From an uncultured Elusimicrobiales bacterium (GTDB taxonomy: Bacteria; Elusimicrobiota; Elusimicrobia; Elusimicrobiales; Elusimicrobiaceae), in NCBI GenBank assembly GCA_910576915.1, contig CAJTJT010000004.1:125970-136668 (forward strand): DNA of 10,699 bases, in the 5' to 3' direction. The notes beneath the pieces were generated by a model. It was not told where the DNA came from. It made no database searches and worked only from the letters and a program-made list of their open reading frames with translations. Each line of letters begins with the position of its first letter. The stretch's first letter is position 1. A program made the position numbers and the translations under genes. Below, in pieces: positions 1 through 6,444 of the stretch.

Positions 1-82
1 GGACTGGACTGGACTGGACTGGACTGGACTGGACTGGACTGGACTGGACTGGACTGGACTGGACTGGACTGGACTGGACTGG
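1..82. repeat. (GGACT)16 pentanucleotide tandem repeat
   Basis: Sixteen perfect head-to-tail copies of GGACT fill positions 1-80, followed by GG and then unrelated sequence. The tract starts at the first base, so its true length is unknown. Because 5 is not a multiple of 3, a change of one copy would shift any reading frame through it; all frames on both strands are free of stops inside the tract (plus-strand peptide period GLDWT). Such repeats are known substrates for slipped-strand phase variation. An assembly artefact at a contig end is an equally good explanation. Confidence 0.95.
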
Positions 83-357
83 AAAAGAAACAGGCTTATA
101 TTTTTGGCTTTCCAAATCAAAATAAAAAAGGGGGGAATAACGACCTCGCAAGAATAAGGAAGAGAAGAACCTTCCCCCCCCAATCTAATGATGAGCCCAA
201 ATCCCCCATCCTTACCCCGGGGGGCTTGAAAGCTAAAATCTCAAGTTCATTGGATTTTGCCAGACAATAACTTACTCAAGGGAAAATAAAGTTTCCTAGC
301 AACGAGCTTACACACACTCCCCCCAGAACTTACGTCCGGGGTTCTTGTAAGCAGCAC
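83..357. other. Stretch without a convincing gene
   Basis: I see no Shine-Dalgarno-led gene here. Two things stand out. First, plus-strand frame 1 stays open from the pentanucleotide tract to a TAA at 268-270, but the encoded peptide is not recognisable. Second, GGGGGGAA (130-137) can pair with TTCCCCCC (172-179) around a 34-base loop. Read on the minus strand this hairpin is followed by CTTTTTTATTTTG, so it could be a second terminator behind the minus-strand gene to the right. Confidence 0.5.
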
Positions 358-392
358 AAAAAAGAAATCCCCCCTAAAAGTAGAGGGGATTT
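358..392 (-). terminator. Rho-independent terminator of the 410-1480 gene
   Basis: AAATCCCC (365-372) pairs with GGGGATTT (385-392) around a 12-base loop. On the minus strand the stem is followed by CTTTTTTGTG. It lies 17 bases past the stop codon of the minus-strand gene, the expected place for its terminator. Confidence 0.85.
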
Positions 393-409
393 AAAAGATC
401 TTTTAAGGC

Positions 410-1480
410 TTACCACGAAGAATGCTGTAAGGAACAGAAAGAGTTGTGATAGCCGTCATCTTCCTCCGAAAAATCCTGTTCCAAGACAATTTCATAAGTC
501 TTACCGGCCACCGTTTGGGTAATGCTTGAGGCACCCGATTGATTTAAGGCGAACAAATAGTAGCATTCTCTATAGTCATCAAAAGCGGTGCTCCATCCAC
601 AGGAATCCGTAATTTGAGTTCCTGAATAAAGGGTATCCCACTTAGAATAAGAGGACTTCAACATGTTTTTCCTATATATTGTAACGTTCACAGGACTATT
701 GTTAGGCAACTTACATCCCATAAACCGGGTATACAGTTCATCAATGCTTCCCGGCGGAAGGTCAGCCCATTCCTGTTCACCCATTTTACAATGATAGGTC
801 ATACAATGCACCAAGACCTCTTGTGCGCCTTCACAAGAACCGCTGGTATCATATTGGCAGGTGGAGGTGTTCCAGGTATACTTGATTGGGCCACCCGTTT
901 GACCGGAGGGACAGGGTTCCGTAAAAGTCGCACCGCGCGGGTCCGTCGGCTGGCAGACCGAGCTTTCGCCCGTTGGCCCGCACGCCAAATACAGTTCGTT
1001 TGAAGACGCGCCTTTTAATTTAAGGCTCGCCCATTGCATTTGCCCGTTGCTTTCGCTGTTGGCACTTTTACAGCTGGGAAACGTTTTGCCAAACAGGTTC
1101 AAATCGCTAACCTTCATATCCTCCGCGTTTACGCTTTCCATATTCCCCGTTTGGATACGCACATTTTGGAACGAGACTCTGCCCTCGCCGTATCCGCTGC
1201 CCAAATTAAGGGAGTTGCCTTTTATCCCGCGGCCGCCGTCTAAATTTAACTTTCCGCCCTTTAAGTTTACCCGCGCGGCATTTAACGTGGCGGATGTTTC
1301 CGAACAGCCTAACTTCATAGAGCACGCACTCGTTAAGCCGATATCCATTTGCTCCGTTGTATTTACCTGGGAATAGGCTACATACGGAACCGGGAAGTAT
1401 GTTACCATACTGATTTTGTTTTTGGCCAGCAGGGGCATCGAAACAAAAGTCAGCAATACCAACAAATAAAACCGTTTCAT
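410..1480 (-). CDS. Secreted protein: shared N-terminal module, Cys-rich variable C-terminus
   Basis: This is a 356-residue protein of unrecognised function. Residues 1-19 form a signal peptide (basic start, hydrophobic core, cleavage probably after PLLA). Residues 20-168 are the conserved module: it opens with ISMVTYFPVPYVAYSQ and continues with alternating-hydrophobic segments (ATLNA, VNLKGGKLNL, VSFQNVRIQT) that look like stacked beta strands, possibly a small beta-solenoid. The product of 5431-6435 shares this module without gaps (114 of 149 identical by hand count). Residues 169-356 are unrelated to that paralog and carry 10 cysteines, suggesting a disulfide-bonded extracellular head. 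Within it, C190 to C216 with YTWN-x3-C resembles a motif in the truncated gene at the right edge. The start is supported by AGGAGGT at 1487-1493. It appears to be a single-gene transcript ending at 358-392. A surface or pilus-associated adhesin is inferred from the paralog's pilin operon, not shown here. Confidence 0.9.
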   Translation of the reverse strand: MKRFYLLVLLTFVSMPLLAKNKISMVTYFPVPYVAYSQVNTTEQMDIGLTSACSMKLGCSETSATLNAARVNLKGGKLNLDGGRGIKGNSLNLGSGYGEGRVSFQNVRIQTGNMESVNAEDMKVSDLNLFGKTFPSCKSANSESNGQMQWASLKLKGASSNELYLACGPTGESSVCQPTDPRGATFTEPCPSGQTGGPIKYTWNTSTCQYDTSGSCEGAQEVLVHCMTYHCKMGEQEWADLPPGSIDELYTRFMGCKLPNNSPVNVTIYRKNMLKSSYSKWDTLYSGTQITDSCGWSTAFDDYRECYYLFALNQSGASSITQTVAGKTYEIVLEQDFSEEDDGYHNSFCSLQHSSW

Positions 1481-2033
1481 AATTAAACCTCCTGTAAACG
1501 GCTTTATTTACCCCTACAACTCACTTATTTAACACAGATAGGAAGGGGTCCCATAACAAGCCGTCCCCCCAATTTATCAAAAAAAAAAAACGAGTCAAGG
1601 CCCAGGGCCTGGGCTCCCCTCTTGTCCGCGCTCTTCTGATTAGTTAAAGCCACACTGTTTTGGACATGTCGCCAGCTACGAACAGGCGAGCCCCAACGGC
1701 GGCCCGCAGGGTGCCGCCCGCAGGGGCTGGACAGGAAGGTCTTGCCGGGGCAGGTATCTTATCCGCGTTCTTCTGATTAGTTTAGGCCACACGGTTAAGA
1801 TATGTCGCGACCTTACGAATAAGGAAGGCCAAAGCGAGTTGGCCCGAAGGATCCGCCCCCTATTTGCCCGTCCGGCAAGAACCCGCGCCCGTTTGATTAC
1901 TAGAGCCACACTGTTTTGGATATGTCGCCAATAAATATCCCCCGGCATAGTCGGGGGTTTATAGATACAATAACACTTGCAGACCGCCCCTCTAAATCTA
2001 GCTCTGTAAGTTAAGGGGGTGTGCCAACAACAA
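1481..2033. other. Gene-free interval holding a structured repeat array
   Basis: No credible gene lies here; the one long minus-strand frame runs through hairpins and a terminator with unprotein-like composition. Contents: a promoter region for the 410-1480 gene (no clear -35/-10 pair found), a run of 12 A (1579-1590), the hairpin GCCCAG (1600-1605)/CTGGGC (1609-1614), three copies of an about 47-base core at 1626-1929, and the hairpin CCCCCG (1939-1944)/CGGGGG (1952-1957). On the minus strand the hairpin at 1600-1614 is followed 9 bases later by T12, so it could end a minus-strand transcript of the array. On the plus strand the hairpin at 1939-1957 is followed by TTT only. Confidence 0.6.
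1626..1929. repeat. Three diverged copies of a 47-48 base core, each followed by a hairpin
   Basis: Core copies lie at 1626-1673, 1763-1809 and 1883-1929. They begin CCGCG, share TGATTA near the middle, then GCCACAC, and end ATGTCGC. Copies 1 and 3 also share ACTGTTTTGGA exactly. Between cores the sequence differs but keeps hairpin potential. After copy 1, AGCCCC (1689-1694) pairs with GGGGCT (1723-1728), enclosing GGCGGC (1698-1703)/GCCGCC (1713-1718). After copy 2, CCTTA-CGAA-TAAGG (1811-1824), GGCCAA (1827-1832)/TTGGCC (1839-1844) and TTGCC (1864-1868)/GGCAA (1874-1878) can form. After copy 3 comes the hairpin at 1939-1957. Unit lengths of about 137 and 120 bases are too long and irregular for CRISPR. 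I do not recognise the family; it may be a dispersed intergenic element or a repeated RNA, and the strand is undecided. Confidence 0.7.
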
Positions 2034-2067
2034 CTAAAAAGCCCCGGAAGAAATACTCTCCCGGGGC
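2034..2067 (-). terminator. Terminator of the 3356-2088 operon
   Basis: GCCCCGG (2041-2047) pairs with CCGGGGC (2061-2067). On the minus strand the stem is followed by TTTTTAGTTG. It sits about 20 bases past the stop of the last gene of the minus-strand operon. Confidence 0.85.
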
Positions 2068-2087
2068 AATAAAGGAAGTCAGCCTGT

Positions 2088-2714
2088 CTATTTACCGGCT
2101 TTCTTTTCAACGGCTTTGGTGATATTGGCGTGGCTAACGCTGTTGGCGCTTTTTAATACCGACTCCAACGAAGCCTGTTCCGCCTTGGGCGCCTGGAACG
2201 AAGCGGCGGCTGCGTCCTTGGCAGCTTCGTCGGTTTTATTGCCAAGACCCGCGGCGCCTCCGCCTAACGCGGCGGCTTTAAAATCTTTTGCTTTGGGCGC
2301 CTGGTACCCGCTCATCGAGGTAGACGAAGAAGAAGACGGCACCGAGTTGCCCGCAGAGGCCTTTTTCCCCCCTGCCGCAGGCGACGTACCGCCCGAGGCG
2401 GACGGGGAACCCGCAGACGCCGTTTCCCCCGGATGAGTTACCTGCACGGTGGTCACGGGGTGAAACACGGGGACATCCGTCTTCGGCTTGGATACAGCTA
2501 CCGACGTAACAGGGTGAGATACCTGCACAGACGTAACGGGTTTATTCACTTGAACGGTGGTTTTGGGCCTGGAAACAGTCACGGCCGTAGTGGGATGAGA
2601 AACCACAGCGGAAGTAACCGGTTTGCTGACCGTCACCTCCGTGCGCGGATGGGCCGATACCGTCCCCACTGCAAAAATCATCACCCCAACAAACCCTAAC
2701 GAATACACGTTCAT
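2088..2714 (-). CDS. Secreted protein with eight 9-residue V-x-V-x-x-P repeats
   Basis: This 208-residue protein is of unknown function. Residues 1-21 look like a signal peptide, with cleavage near VSA-HP. Residues 25-96 are exactly eight 9-residue repeats of the form T-x-V-x-V-x-[KHR]-P-x, with the basic position mostly alternating between Lys/Arg and His. Residues 97-135 are a Gly/Ser/Ala-rich linker. The remainder is Ala/Lys-rich and probably helical, ending KKAGK. The repeats predict short extended strands broken by prolines; a stiff periplasmic stalk or a basic binding surface is possible but unproven. The Shine-Dalgarno AGAGG lies directly before the start and abuts the stop codon of the upstream gene, 12 bases away, so the two are co-transcribed and probably work together. 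A terminator at 2034-2067 ends the operon. Confidence 0.8.
   Translation of the reverse strand: MNVYSLGFVGVMIFAVGTVSAHPRTEVTVSKPVTSAVVSHPTTAVTVSRPKTTVQVNKPVTSVQVSHPVTSVAVSKPKTDVPVFHPVTTVQVTHPGETASAGSPSASGGTSPAAGGKKASAGNSVPSSSSSTSMSGYQAPKAKDFKAAALGGGAAGLGNKTDEAAKDAAAASFQAPKAEQASLESVLKSANSVSHANITKAVEKKAGK
2427..2642 (-). repeat. Eight 27-base coding repeats (9 residues each)
   Basis: These 216 bases encode residues 25-96 of the secreted protein, eight units of exactly 27 bases with no insertions or deletions. The DNA copies are diverged in sequence but conserved in length. This suggests an old internal duplication kept under selection for the protein repeat rather than recent slippage. Confidence 0.85.
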
Positions 2715-2726
2715 ATAAAAAGCCTC

Positions 2727-3356
2727 TTATTTTTTACCGGGCTGCTGGCCGGCGGCCGCAGCACCCATTAAAGCGGACATATCCGGCATACCCGGAATGT
2801 TCATCCCCGCAGGCATCGCAGGGGCGGCTCCGGCAGGAGCCCCGGCGGCAGCACCCGTTCCGGCCGCTCCGCCTAAACCTTTTAACATATCCTGCAAACC
2901 TTGAACCTGCTGCATAGCGGCCGCAGCTTCGGCGGGCATCGCGGCGGGCTGAGCCGCTTGCGCTTGAGCTTGGGCCGCCTGCTGTTGTTGGGCGGCGGAA
3001 CCCGCGGGCGCGGCTTTCGGCGCGGACGAAGCCTTTTTGGCGGCAGCGCCTAATTTTTGTTCCGCACCGGGCAAAACGGTTTCTTCAGCCGGCGCCTGGG
3101 CGGCGGTTCCGGCGGTGGCGGTTTGCACCGTCTGCGTTTGAACGCCTTTGCTCCACTGTTGGCGGGAGCCGTAGCTGGTAAAAGTACGCGTTTTCACGCC
3201 GGACTTGGCGCCGGGCACGGAAGATTTTTCCTCTTCCCCGGTTTGCTCGGTTTGCTGGGCGCCGAAATTGGCCTTGCGCGTACCCCCGGAGCGGTACGTT
3301 TGCGCAAATACGGAGCAGGAAATAAATAAAACGGATACAAGCAGAACTATTCTCAT
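2727..3356 (-). CDS. Secreted Ala/Gln/Pro/Gly-rich protein, first gene of the operon
   Basis: This 209-residue protein is not recognised. Residues 1-18 form a signal peptide ending VFA before QTYRSGG. FISC at 11-14 is a poor lipobox, so cleavage by signal peptidase I is more likely than lipidation. The first half of the mature protein is polar (Gln/Thr/Ser/Lys); the second half is low complexity, with a Gln/Ala block near 122-137 and a Met/Pro/Gly/Ala tail ending GQQPGKK. A short helical segment (MQQVQGLQDMLKGLGG) interrupts it. Composition suggests a disordered periplasmic or cell-surface protein. The start is supported by GGGAGG at 3362-3367, five bases from ATG, and by a strong promoter at 3386-3413. 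Its partner, the 9-residue repeat protein, follows after 12 bases. Confidence 0.8.
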   Translation of the reverse strand: MRIVLLVSVLFISCSVFAQTYRSGGTRKANFGAQQTEQTGEEEKSSVPGAKSGVKTRTFTSYGSRQQWSKGVQTQTVQTATAGTAAQAPAEETVLPGAEQKLGAAAKKASSAPKAAPAGSAAQQQQAAQAQAQAAQPAAMPAEAAAAMQQVQGLQDMLKGLGGAAGTGAAAGAPAGAAPAMPAGMNIPGMPDMSALMGAAAAGQQPGKK

Positions 3357-3385
3357 AAAAACCTCCCGAAACTTTCTCTTTTAAT

Positions 3386-3413
3386 AGTATATTCTTATAC
3401 GGAAAAGTGTCAA
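3386..3413 (-). promoter_or_regulatory. Near-consensus sigma-70-type promoter for the 3356-2088 operon
   Basis: On the minus strand, TTGACA (3408-3413) is separated by 16 bases from TATACT (3386-3391). Transcription would start near 3379, leaving an about 23-base leader that contains the GGGAGG ribosome binding site. This is the best promoter in the window and suggests strong housekeeping expression of the two low-complexity proteins. Confidence 0.85.
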
Positions 3414-3442
3414 GTGGAAAAAACTGCTTTTTCCCCCCTTTT

Positions 3443-3448
3443 TATGCT
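3443..3448 (+). promoter_or_regulatory. Possible -10 element of the flavoprotein gene
   Basis: TATGCT lies 12 bases before the flavoprotein ATG, and no good -35 is visible. If real, transcription would begin about six bases before ATG. This fits the absence of any Shine-Dalgarno there and would give a nearly leaderless mRNA. The support is weak. Confidence 0.35.
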
Positions 3449-3460
3449 AAACTGTAGACA

Positions 3461-4687
3461 ATGAATCCCCTTATTTATGACGTAATTATTATCGGTGCGG
3501 GCGCCAGCGGCCTGATGTGCGCGCGGGAATGCGCGCGGCGCGGGCAAAAAACGCTCGTGCTGGAAAAAGAAGCCGCGCCCGGGCGGAAAATACTCGTCAG
3601 CGGTAACGGCCGCTGCAACTTAACCAACGCCCGCGTGGCACCCGAATACTACCACGGGGATAAAGAACTCGTGCGCACGACGCTCGAAAAATTCCCCTTT
3701 AAATTCTGCCGCCGCTATTTTGAAGACCTGGGTATTCTGCTGGTTGAAGAAGGCCTGGGGCGCGTTTTCCCGGCGACGGGCAAATCCACCGCCGTGGCCG
3801 AACCCTTAAAACTGGCCGCCGCCGAGGCGGGCGCCGAACTGCTGACGGGGCAGGAAGCCGTCCGCGTAAAAAAAGGAAAGATTTTTACCGTTACCACCCA
3901 ATCGGGCGAACGTTTCGAAAGCCGCAAGCTGGTATTGGCCTGCGGTTCCTGCGCTTACCCGCAGGCGGGCGGAACCCAGCGGGGATATGAACTGGCCAAA
4001 ATGCTGGGGCATACCGTCAAAACGCCGCGCCCGGCGTTAAGTGCGCTGTGTTTGAAAGAAACCGCCTGCGCCCGGCTGACGGGCGTGCGCGCCCAGGTGC
4101 GGCTGAGCGTACTGCAAAACAATCATACGGCAGACGAAGCCGAAGGCGAAGTGTTATTCACAAACTACGGGATAAACGGTCCCGCCGTTTTAAACGTCAG
4201 CTCCACGGTTTCCCGCGCGCTTGCTAATGGAAACGTGCCGCTTACGCTTAACTTTTTCCCCCAGTTGAAAGACGGCCCCGCATTCTTAAAAGAACGCGCC
4301 GAAGCGTTCGGAACCCGGCGGCCGAAAGATTTTTTCGCGGGGATTTTGCATGAAAGCATTGCCAATTTGCTGATCGATTTTATCGGGCTTCGCAAAAACC
4401 AGCCCGTTAAAGAACAAACGCCCAACACCTTAACCCGGCTGTTCCAAACGCCGTGCGCCTGGCCGCTGACCGCAACGGCCCTGCGCCCCTGGAATGAAGC
4501 GATGGCCGCAACGGGGGGTGTAAATACGCGGGAAATAAACTATAATACATTTGAGTCCCTCAAATGTCCGGGCCTGTATATTACGGGCGAATTATTGGAC
4601 GTGGACGGAAAAAGCGGCGGATTTAATTTACATTTTGCCTGGGCCGGCGGATTTATCGCGGCGGGAGACTTGTCCAAGGAGAATTAA
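3461..4687 (+). CDS. NAD(P)/FAD-dependent oxidoreductase, HI0933/YhiN/BaiN family
   Basis: This 408-residue flavoprotein has the usual length for the family. Residues 5-35 form the FAD-binding Rossmann unit with GAGASG (12-17) and a glutamate ending the second strand (VLEKE). GRKILVSGNGRCNLTN (41-56) is the family signature. The C-terminal part has TGGV (351-354) and ITGELLDVDGKSGGFN (374-389), which close the FAD site. The family has known structures but mostly unknown substrates. BaiN in Clostridium scindens has been linked to bile-acid metabolism, but that function should not be transferred on family membership alone. No membrane segments are seen, so it is probably cytosolic. The start is fixed by the Rossmann fold beginning at residue 6, though no Shine-Dalgarno precedes it. 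The MORN-like gene begins 3 bases after its stop. Confidence 0.93.
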   Translation: MNPLIYDVIIIGAGASGLMCARECARRGQKTLVLEKEAAPGRKILVSGNGRCNLTNARVAPEYYHGDKELVRTTLEKFPFKFCRRYFEDLGILLVEEGLGRVFPATGKSTAVAEPLKLAAAEAGAELLTGQEAVRVKKGKIFTVTTQSGERFESRKLVLACGSCAYPQAGGTQRGYELAKMLGHTVKTPRPALSALCLKETACARLTGVRAQVRLSVLQNNHTADEAEGEVLFTNYGINGPAVLNVSSTVSRALANGNVPLTLNFFPQLKDGPAFLKERAEAFGTRRPKDFFAGILHESIANLLIDFIGLRKNQPVKEQTPNTLTRLFQTPCAWPLTATALRPWNEAMAATGGVNTREINYNTFESLKCPGLYITGELLDVDGKSGGFNLHFAWAGGFIAAGDLSKEN

Positions 4688-4690
4688 CGT

Positions 4691-5362
4691 ATGGCAGAAA
4701 TCGTCAGAAAAACAACCAGCTTGAACGACCCTCTTCACGTAGGGTTTGTGCGCACTTATTATATTGATGGCAAAGAGGTCTACAGCGAAACACTGGACAA
4801 GAACCTGGATATCGAAAAACATTCCGGGTCCATGCCCGACGGCACCGTAAAAGAGTTTTTCGAAAACGGCAAAACGTATTTCGAATGTGAATTTAAAAAC
4901 GGTCAGCGCAACGGTGTATGCAAAATTTATTTTGACAACGGCAAAGTAAGCATCGAAAAATTTTACGAAAATGGCTTACTGCAAGGTAAAGCGCGCGTTT
5001 TTCAGCCCACGGGCCGGCTGTATAAAGAGTTTTCGTACGTGGACGACATTCAGGACGGGAAGCAGGTAAAATACTACCCGGACGGCAAAGTGCTGGAAAC
5101 GGCCGAATTTCACAAAGGGTATTTAAACGGCGTATGCAAAGTGTACACGCCGGACGGGGATTTGCGCTCCGAATGCACGTATAAGAACGATAAAATCGTG
5201 GGTGATAAAATCGTCTACCACCCCAACGGAACGATTGCGCTTATCTCCCCCCACAAAGACGGCAAGCCCAACGGCGTCACTAAAAAATTCAACGACACGG
5301 GCGAACTGATTGAAGAATGGTTCTTTGAGGACGGCATTTTAACCCTCAAAAAAGCGCATTAA
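4691..5362 (+). CDS. MORN-like (YwqK-type) repeat protein
   Basis: The protein is 223 residues. After an about 50-residue lead, seven consecutive repeats of 24 residues begin at 51, 75, 99, 123, 147, 171 and 195. Each follows G-x-x-x-x-[YF]-x-x-x-G-x-[LV]-x-x-E, the pattern of MORN_2 repeats, which stack as beta hairpins and usually serve in protein or membrane contact. There is no signal peptide or membrane helix, so it is probably cytosolic. Databases often label such proteins 'YwqK family antitoxin'; nothing here resembles a toxin partner. The start is supported by AAGGAG at 4676-4681, inside the end of the flavoprotein gene, with only 3 bases between genes, so translation is probably coupled. 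A hairpin terminator follows at 5387-5415. Confidence 0.88.
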   Translation: MAEIVRKTTSLNDPLHVGFVRTYYIDGKEVYSETLDKNLDIEKHSGSMPDGTVKEFFENGKTYFECEFKNGQRNGVCKIYFDNGKVSIEKFYENGLLQGKARVFQPTGRLYKEFSYVDDIQDGKQVKYYPDGKVLETAEFHKGYLNGVCKVYTPDGDLRSECTYKNDKIVGDKIVYHPNGTIALISPHKDGKPNGVTKKFNDTGELIEEWFFEDGILTLKKAH

Positions 5363-5386
5363 ACAGATTGGTTTTAACAGAAAATT

Positions 5387-5415
5387 CCCCCGGCCTGCAT
5401 AGACCGGGGGTTTTT
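5387..5415 (+). terminator. Terminator between convergent genes, probably bidirectional
   Basis: CCCCCGG (5387-5393) pairs with CCGGGGG (5404-5410) and is followed by TTTTT on the plus strand, ending the flavoprotein-MORN pair. On the minus strand the same stem is followed by AATTTT, so it likely also ends the pilin operon, whose last stop is at 5431. Confidence 0.88.
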
Positions 5416-5430
5416 ATGTAATTTATAAAA

Positions 5431-6435
5431 CTAATAGGTTTTAACGTATGAACAACTTTTTTGACATTTCAAGCCATTAGTAATTTGAATGTTATAATAC
5501 AAACACGGAGCGCCGCCACTGTCCCTATATTCATAATTGTTATAGCACTGTTCATTTTCTTGATGGGCCCCGCATATATCCCCAAGTTTATAAGTGGCCG
5601 AACATTTTTTAAAATTTACTTTTTCCAATATAGTTACAGCATTACTGCTGGAAATACACCCGCCGAAATACGAACCAGATACAGAGTTTCCGCTGTAACT
5701 AGGCCGACACAACCCCGTATTACAATATCCTTTTGGAGAAGCAGCATTATCATAACCAGACGTTCCAGACACAGCACCAACCATACGGCCATCTACCCAA
5801 TGATAACTGCAGTCTTGCCGCCAACAGTCCGTATCAGAGGTAGAAGTACCGGCACAACACTCACGTTTGTTCGCCAATTTATACGTTCTATCCGAACAAT
5901 CAGCCTTCGGTTCACTGGCTGAGTCTAATCCGCCGCACGCCAAATAAAGTTCTTTGGAATCCGCGCCTTTTAATTTAAGGCTCGTCCATTGCATTTGCCC
6001 GCTGCTTGCGCTGTTGGCGTCTTTGCAGCTGGGGAACGCTTTTCCGAACAATTTAAGATTGGAGACCGTCATTCCCTGCGCATTTACGCTTTCCATATTA
6101 CCCGTTTGGATACGCACATTTTGGAACGAGATTTTGCCATCATTGTTACCGTTTCCCAAGCTAAGCACATCACCTTTTATCCCGCGGCCGCCGTCTAAAT
6201 TTAACTTGCCGCCCTTTACGTTTACTTGCGTGGCATTTAACGTGGCGGAGGCTTCCGAACAGCCCAGCGTCATATCGCAGGAGTTCGTCAGCCCGATATC
6301 CATTTGATCCGTTGCCTTCAGCTGGGAATAAGCCACATACGGAACGGGAAAAAACGTTACCATGCTGATTTTATTCGTAGCCGCCAAAGCCGCACACGGA
6401 ATAAAACCCAAACACAATGTTAATAATTTTTTCAT
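5431..6435 (-). CDS. Secreted paralog of 410-1480, last gene of the pilin operon
   Basis: This is a 334-residue protein of unrecognised function. A signal peptide (1-19, cleavage near ALAA) precedes the module shared with the 410-1480 product (residues 20-168, starting at NKISMVTFFPVPYVAYSQ, with beta-strand-like ATLNATQVNVKGGKLNLDGG). After the shared LACG the sequence departs completely: residues 169-334 carry 14 cysteines, many Tyr, Ser and Gly, and no similarity I can see to the paralog's C-terminus. The protein is therefore a secreted constant base with a different disulfide-rich head. AAGGAG (6441-6446) overlaps the stop codon of the third pilin gene and lies five bases before ATG, so expression is coupled to the pilins. 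Position and architecture recall PilY1-like tip proteins encoded with minor pilins, but there is no sequence similarity to PilY1 that I can claim. Confidence 0.9.
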   Translation of the reverse strand: MKKLLTLCLGFIPCAALAATNKISMVTFFPVPYVAYSQLKATDQMDIGLTNSCDMTLGCSEASATLNATQVNVKGGKLNLDGGRGIKGDVLSLGNGNNDGKISFQNVRIQTGNMESVNAQGMTVSNLKLFGKAFPSCKDANSASSGQMQWTSLKLKGADSKELYLACGGLDSASEPKADCSDRTYKLANKRECCAGTSTSDTDCWRQDCSYHWVDGRMVGAVSGTSGYDNAASPKGYCNTGLCRPSYSGNSVSGSYFGGCISSSNAVTILEKVNFKKCSATYKLGDICGAHQENEQCYNNYEYRDSGGAPCLYYNIQITNGLKCQKSCSYVKTY

Positions 6436-6444
6436 AAAAACTCC

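Noticed and set aside
1034..1376. Plus-strand open frames inside the 410-1480 gene and the matching ones in 5954-6307
   Set aside because: They resemble each other only because the minus-strand genes they overlap are paralogs; they have no ribosome binding sites and are shadows.
1626..1929. CRISPR array
   Set aside because: Three diverged repeats of 47-48 bases with unequal intervals of about 73 and 89 bases, internal hairpins in the intervals, and no cas genes in the window.
1676..2110. 144-residue minus-strand open frame
   Set aside because: It runs through a terminator, several hairpins and the non-coding array, has no ribosome binding site, and has a Cys/Arg-rich composition unlike a real protein.
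2727..3356. Lipoprotein signal (FISC near residue 14)
   Set aside because: Phe at -3 and Ile at -2 are a poor lipobox, and a good signal peptidase I site (VFA before Q) follows four residues later.
4691..5362. Antitoxin of a toxin-antitoxin pair (common database label for YwqK-like proteins)
   Set aside because: The neighbour is an oxidoreductase with coupled translation, and no small toxin gene is present; the repeats alone do not support the label.
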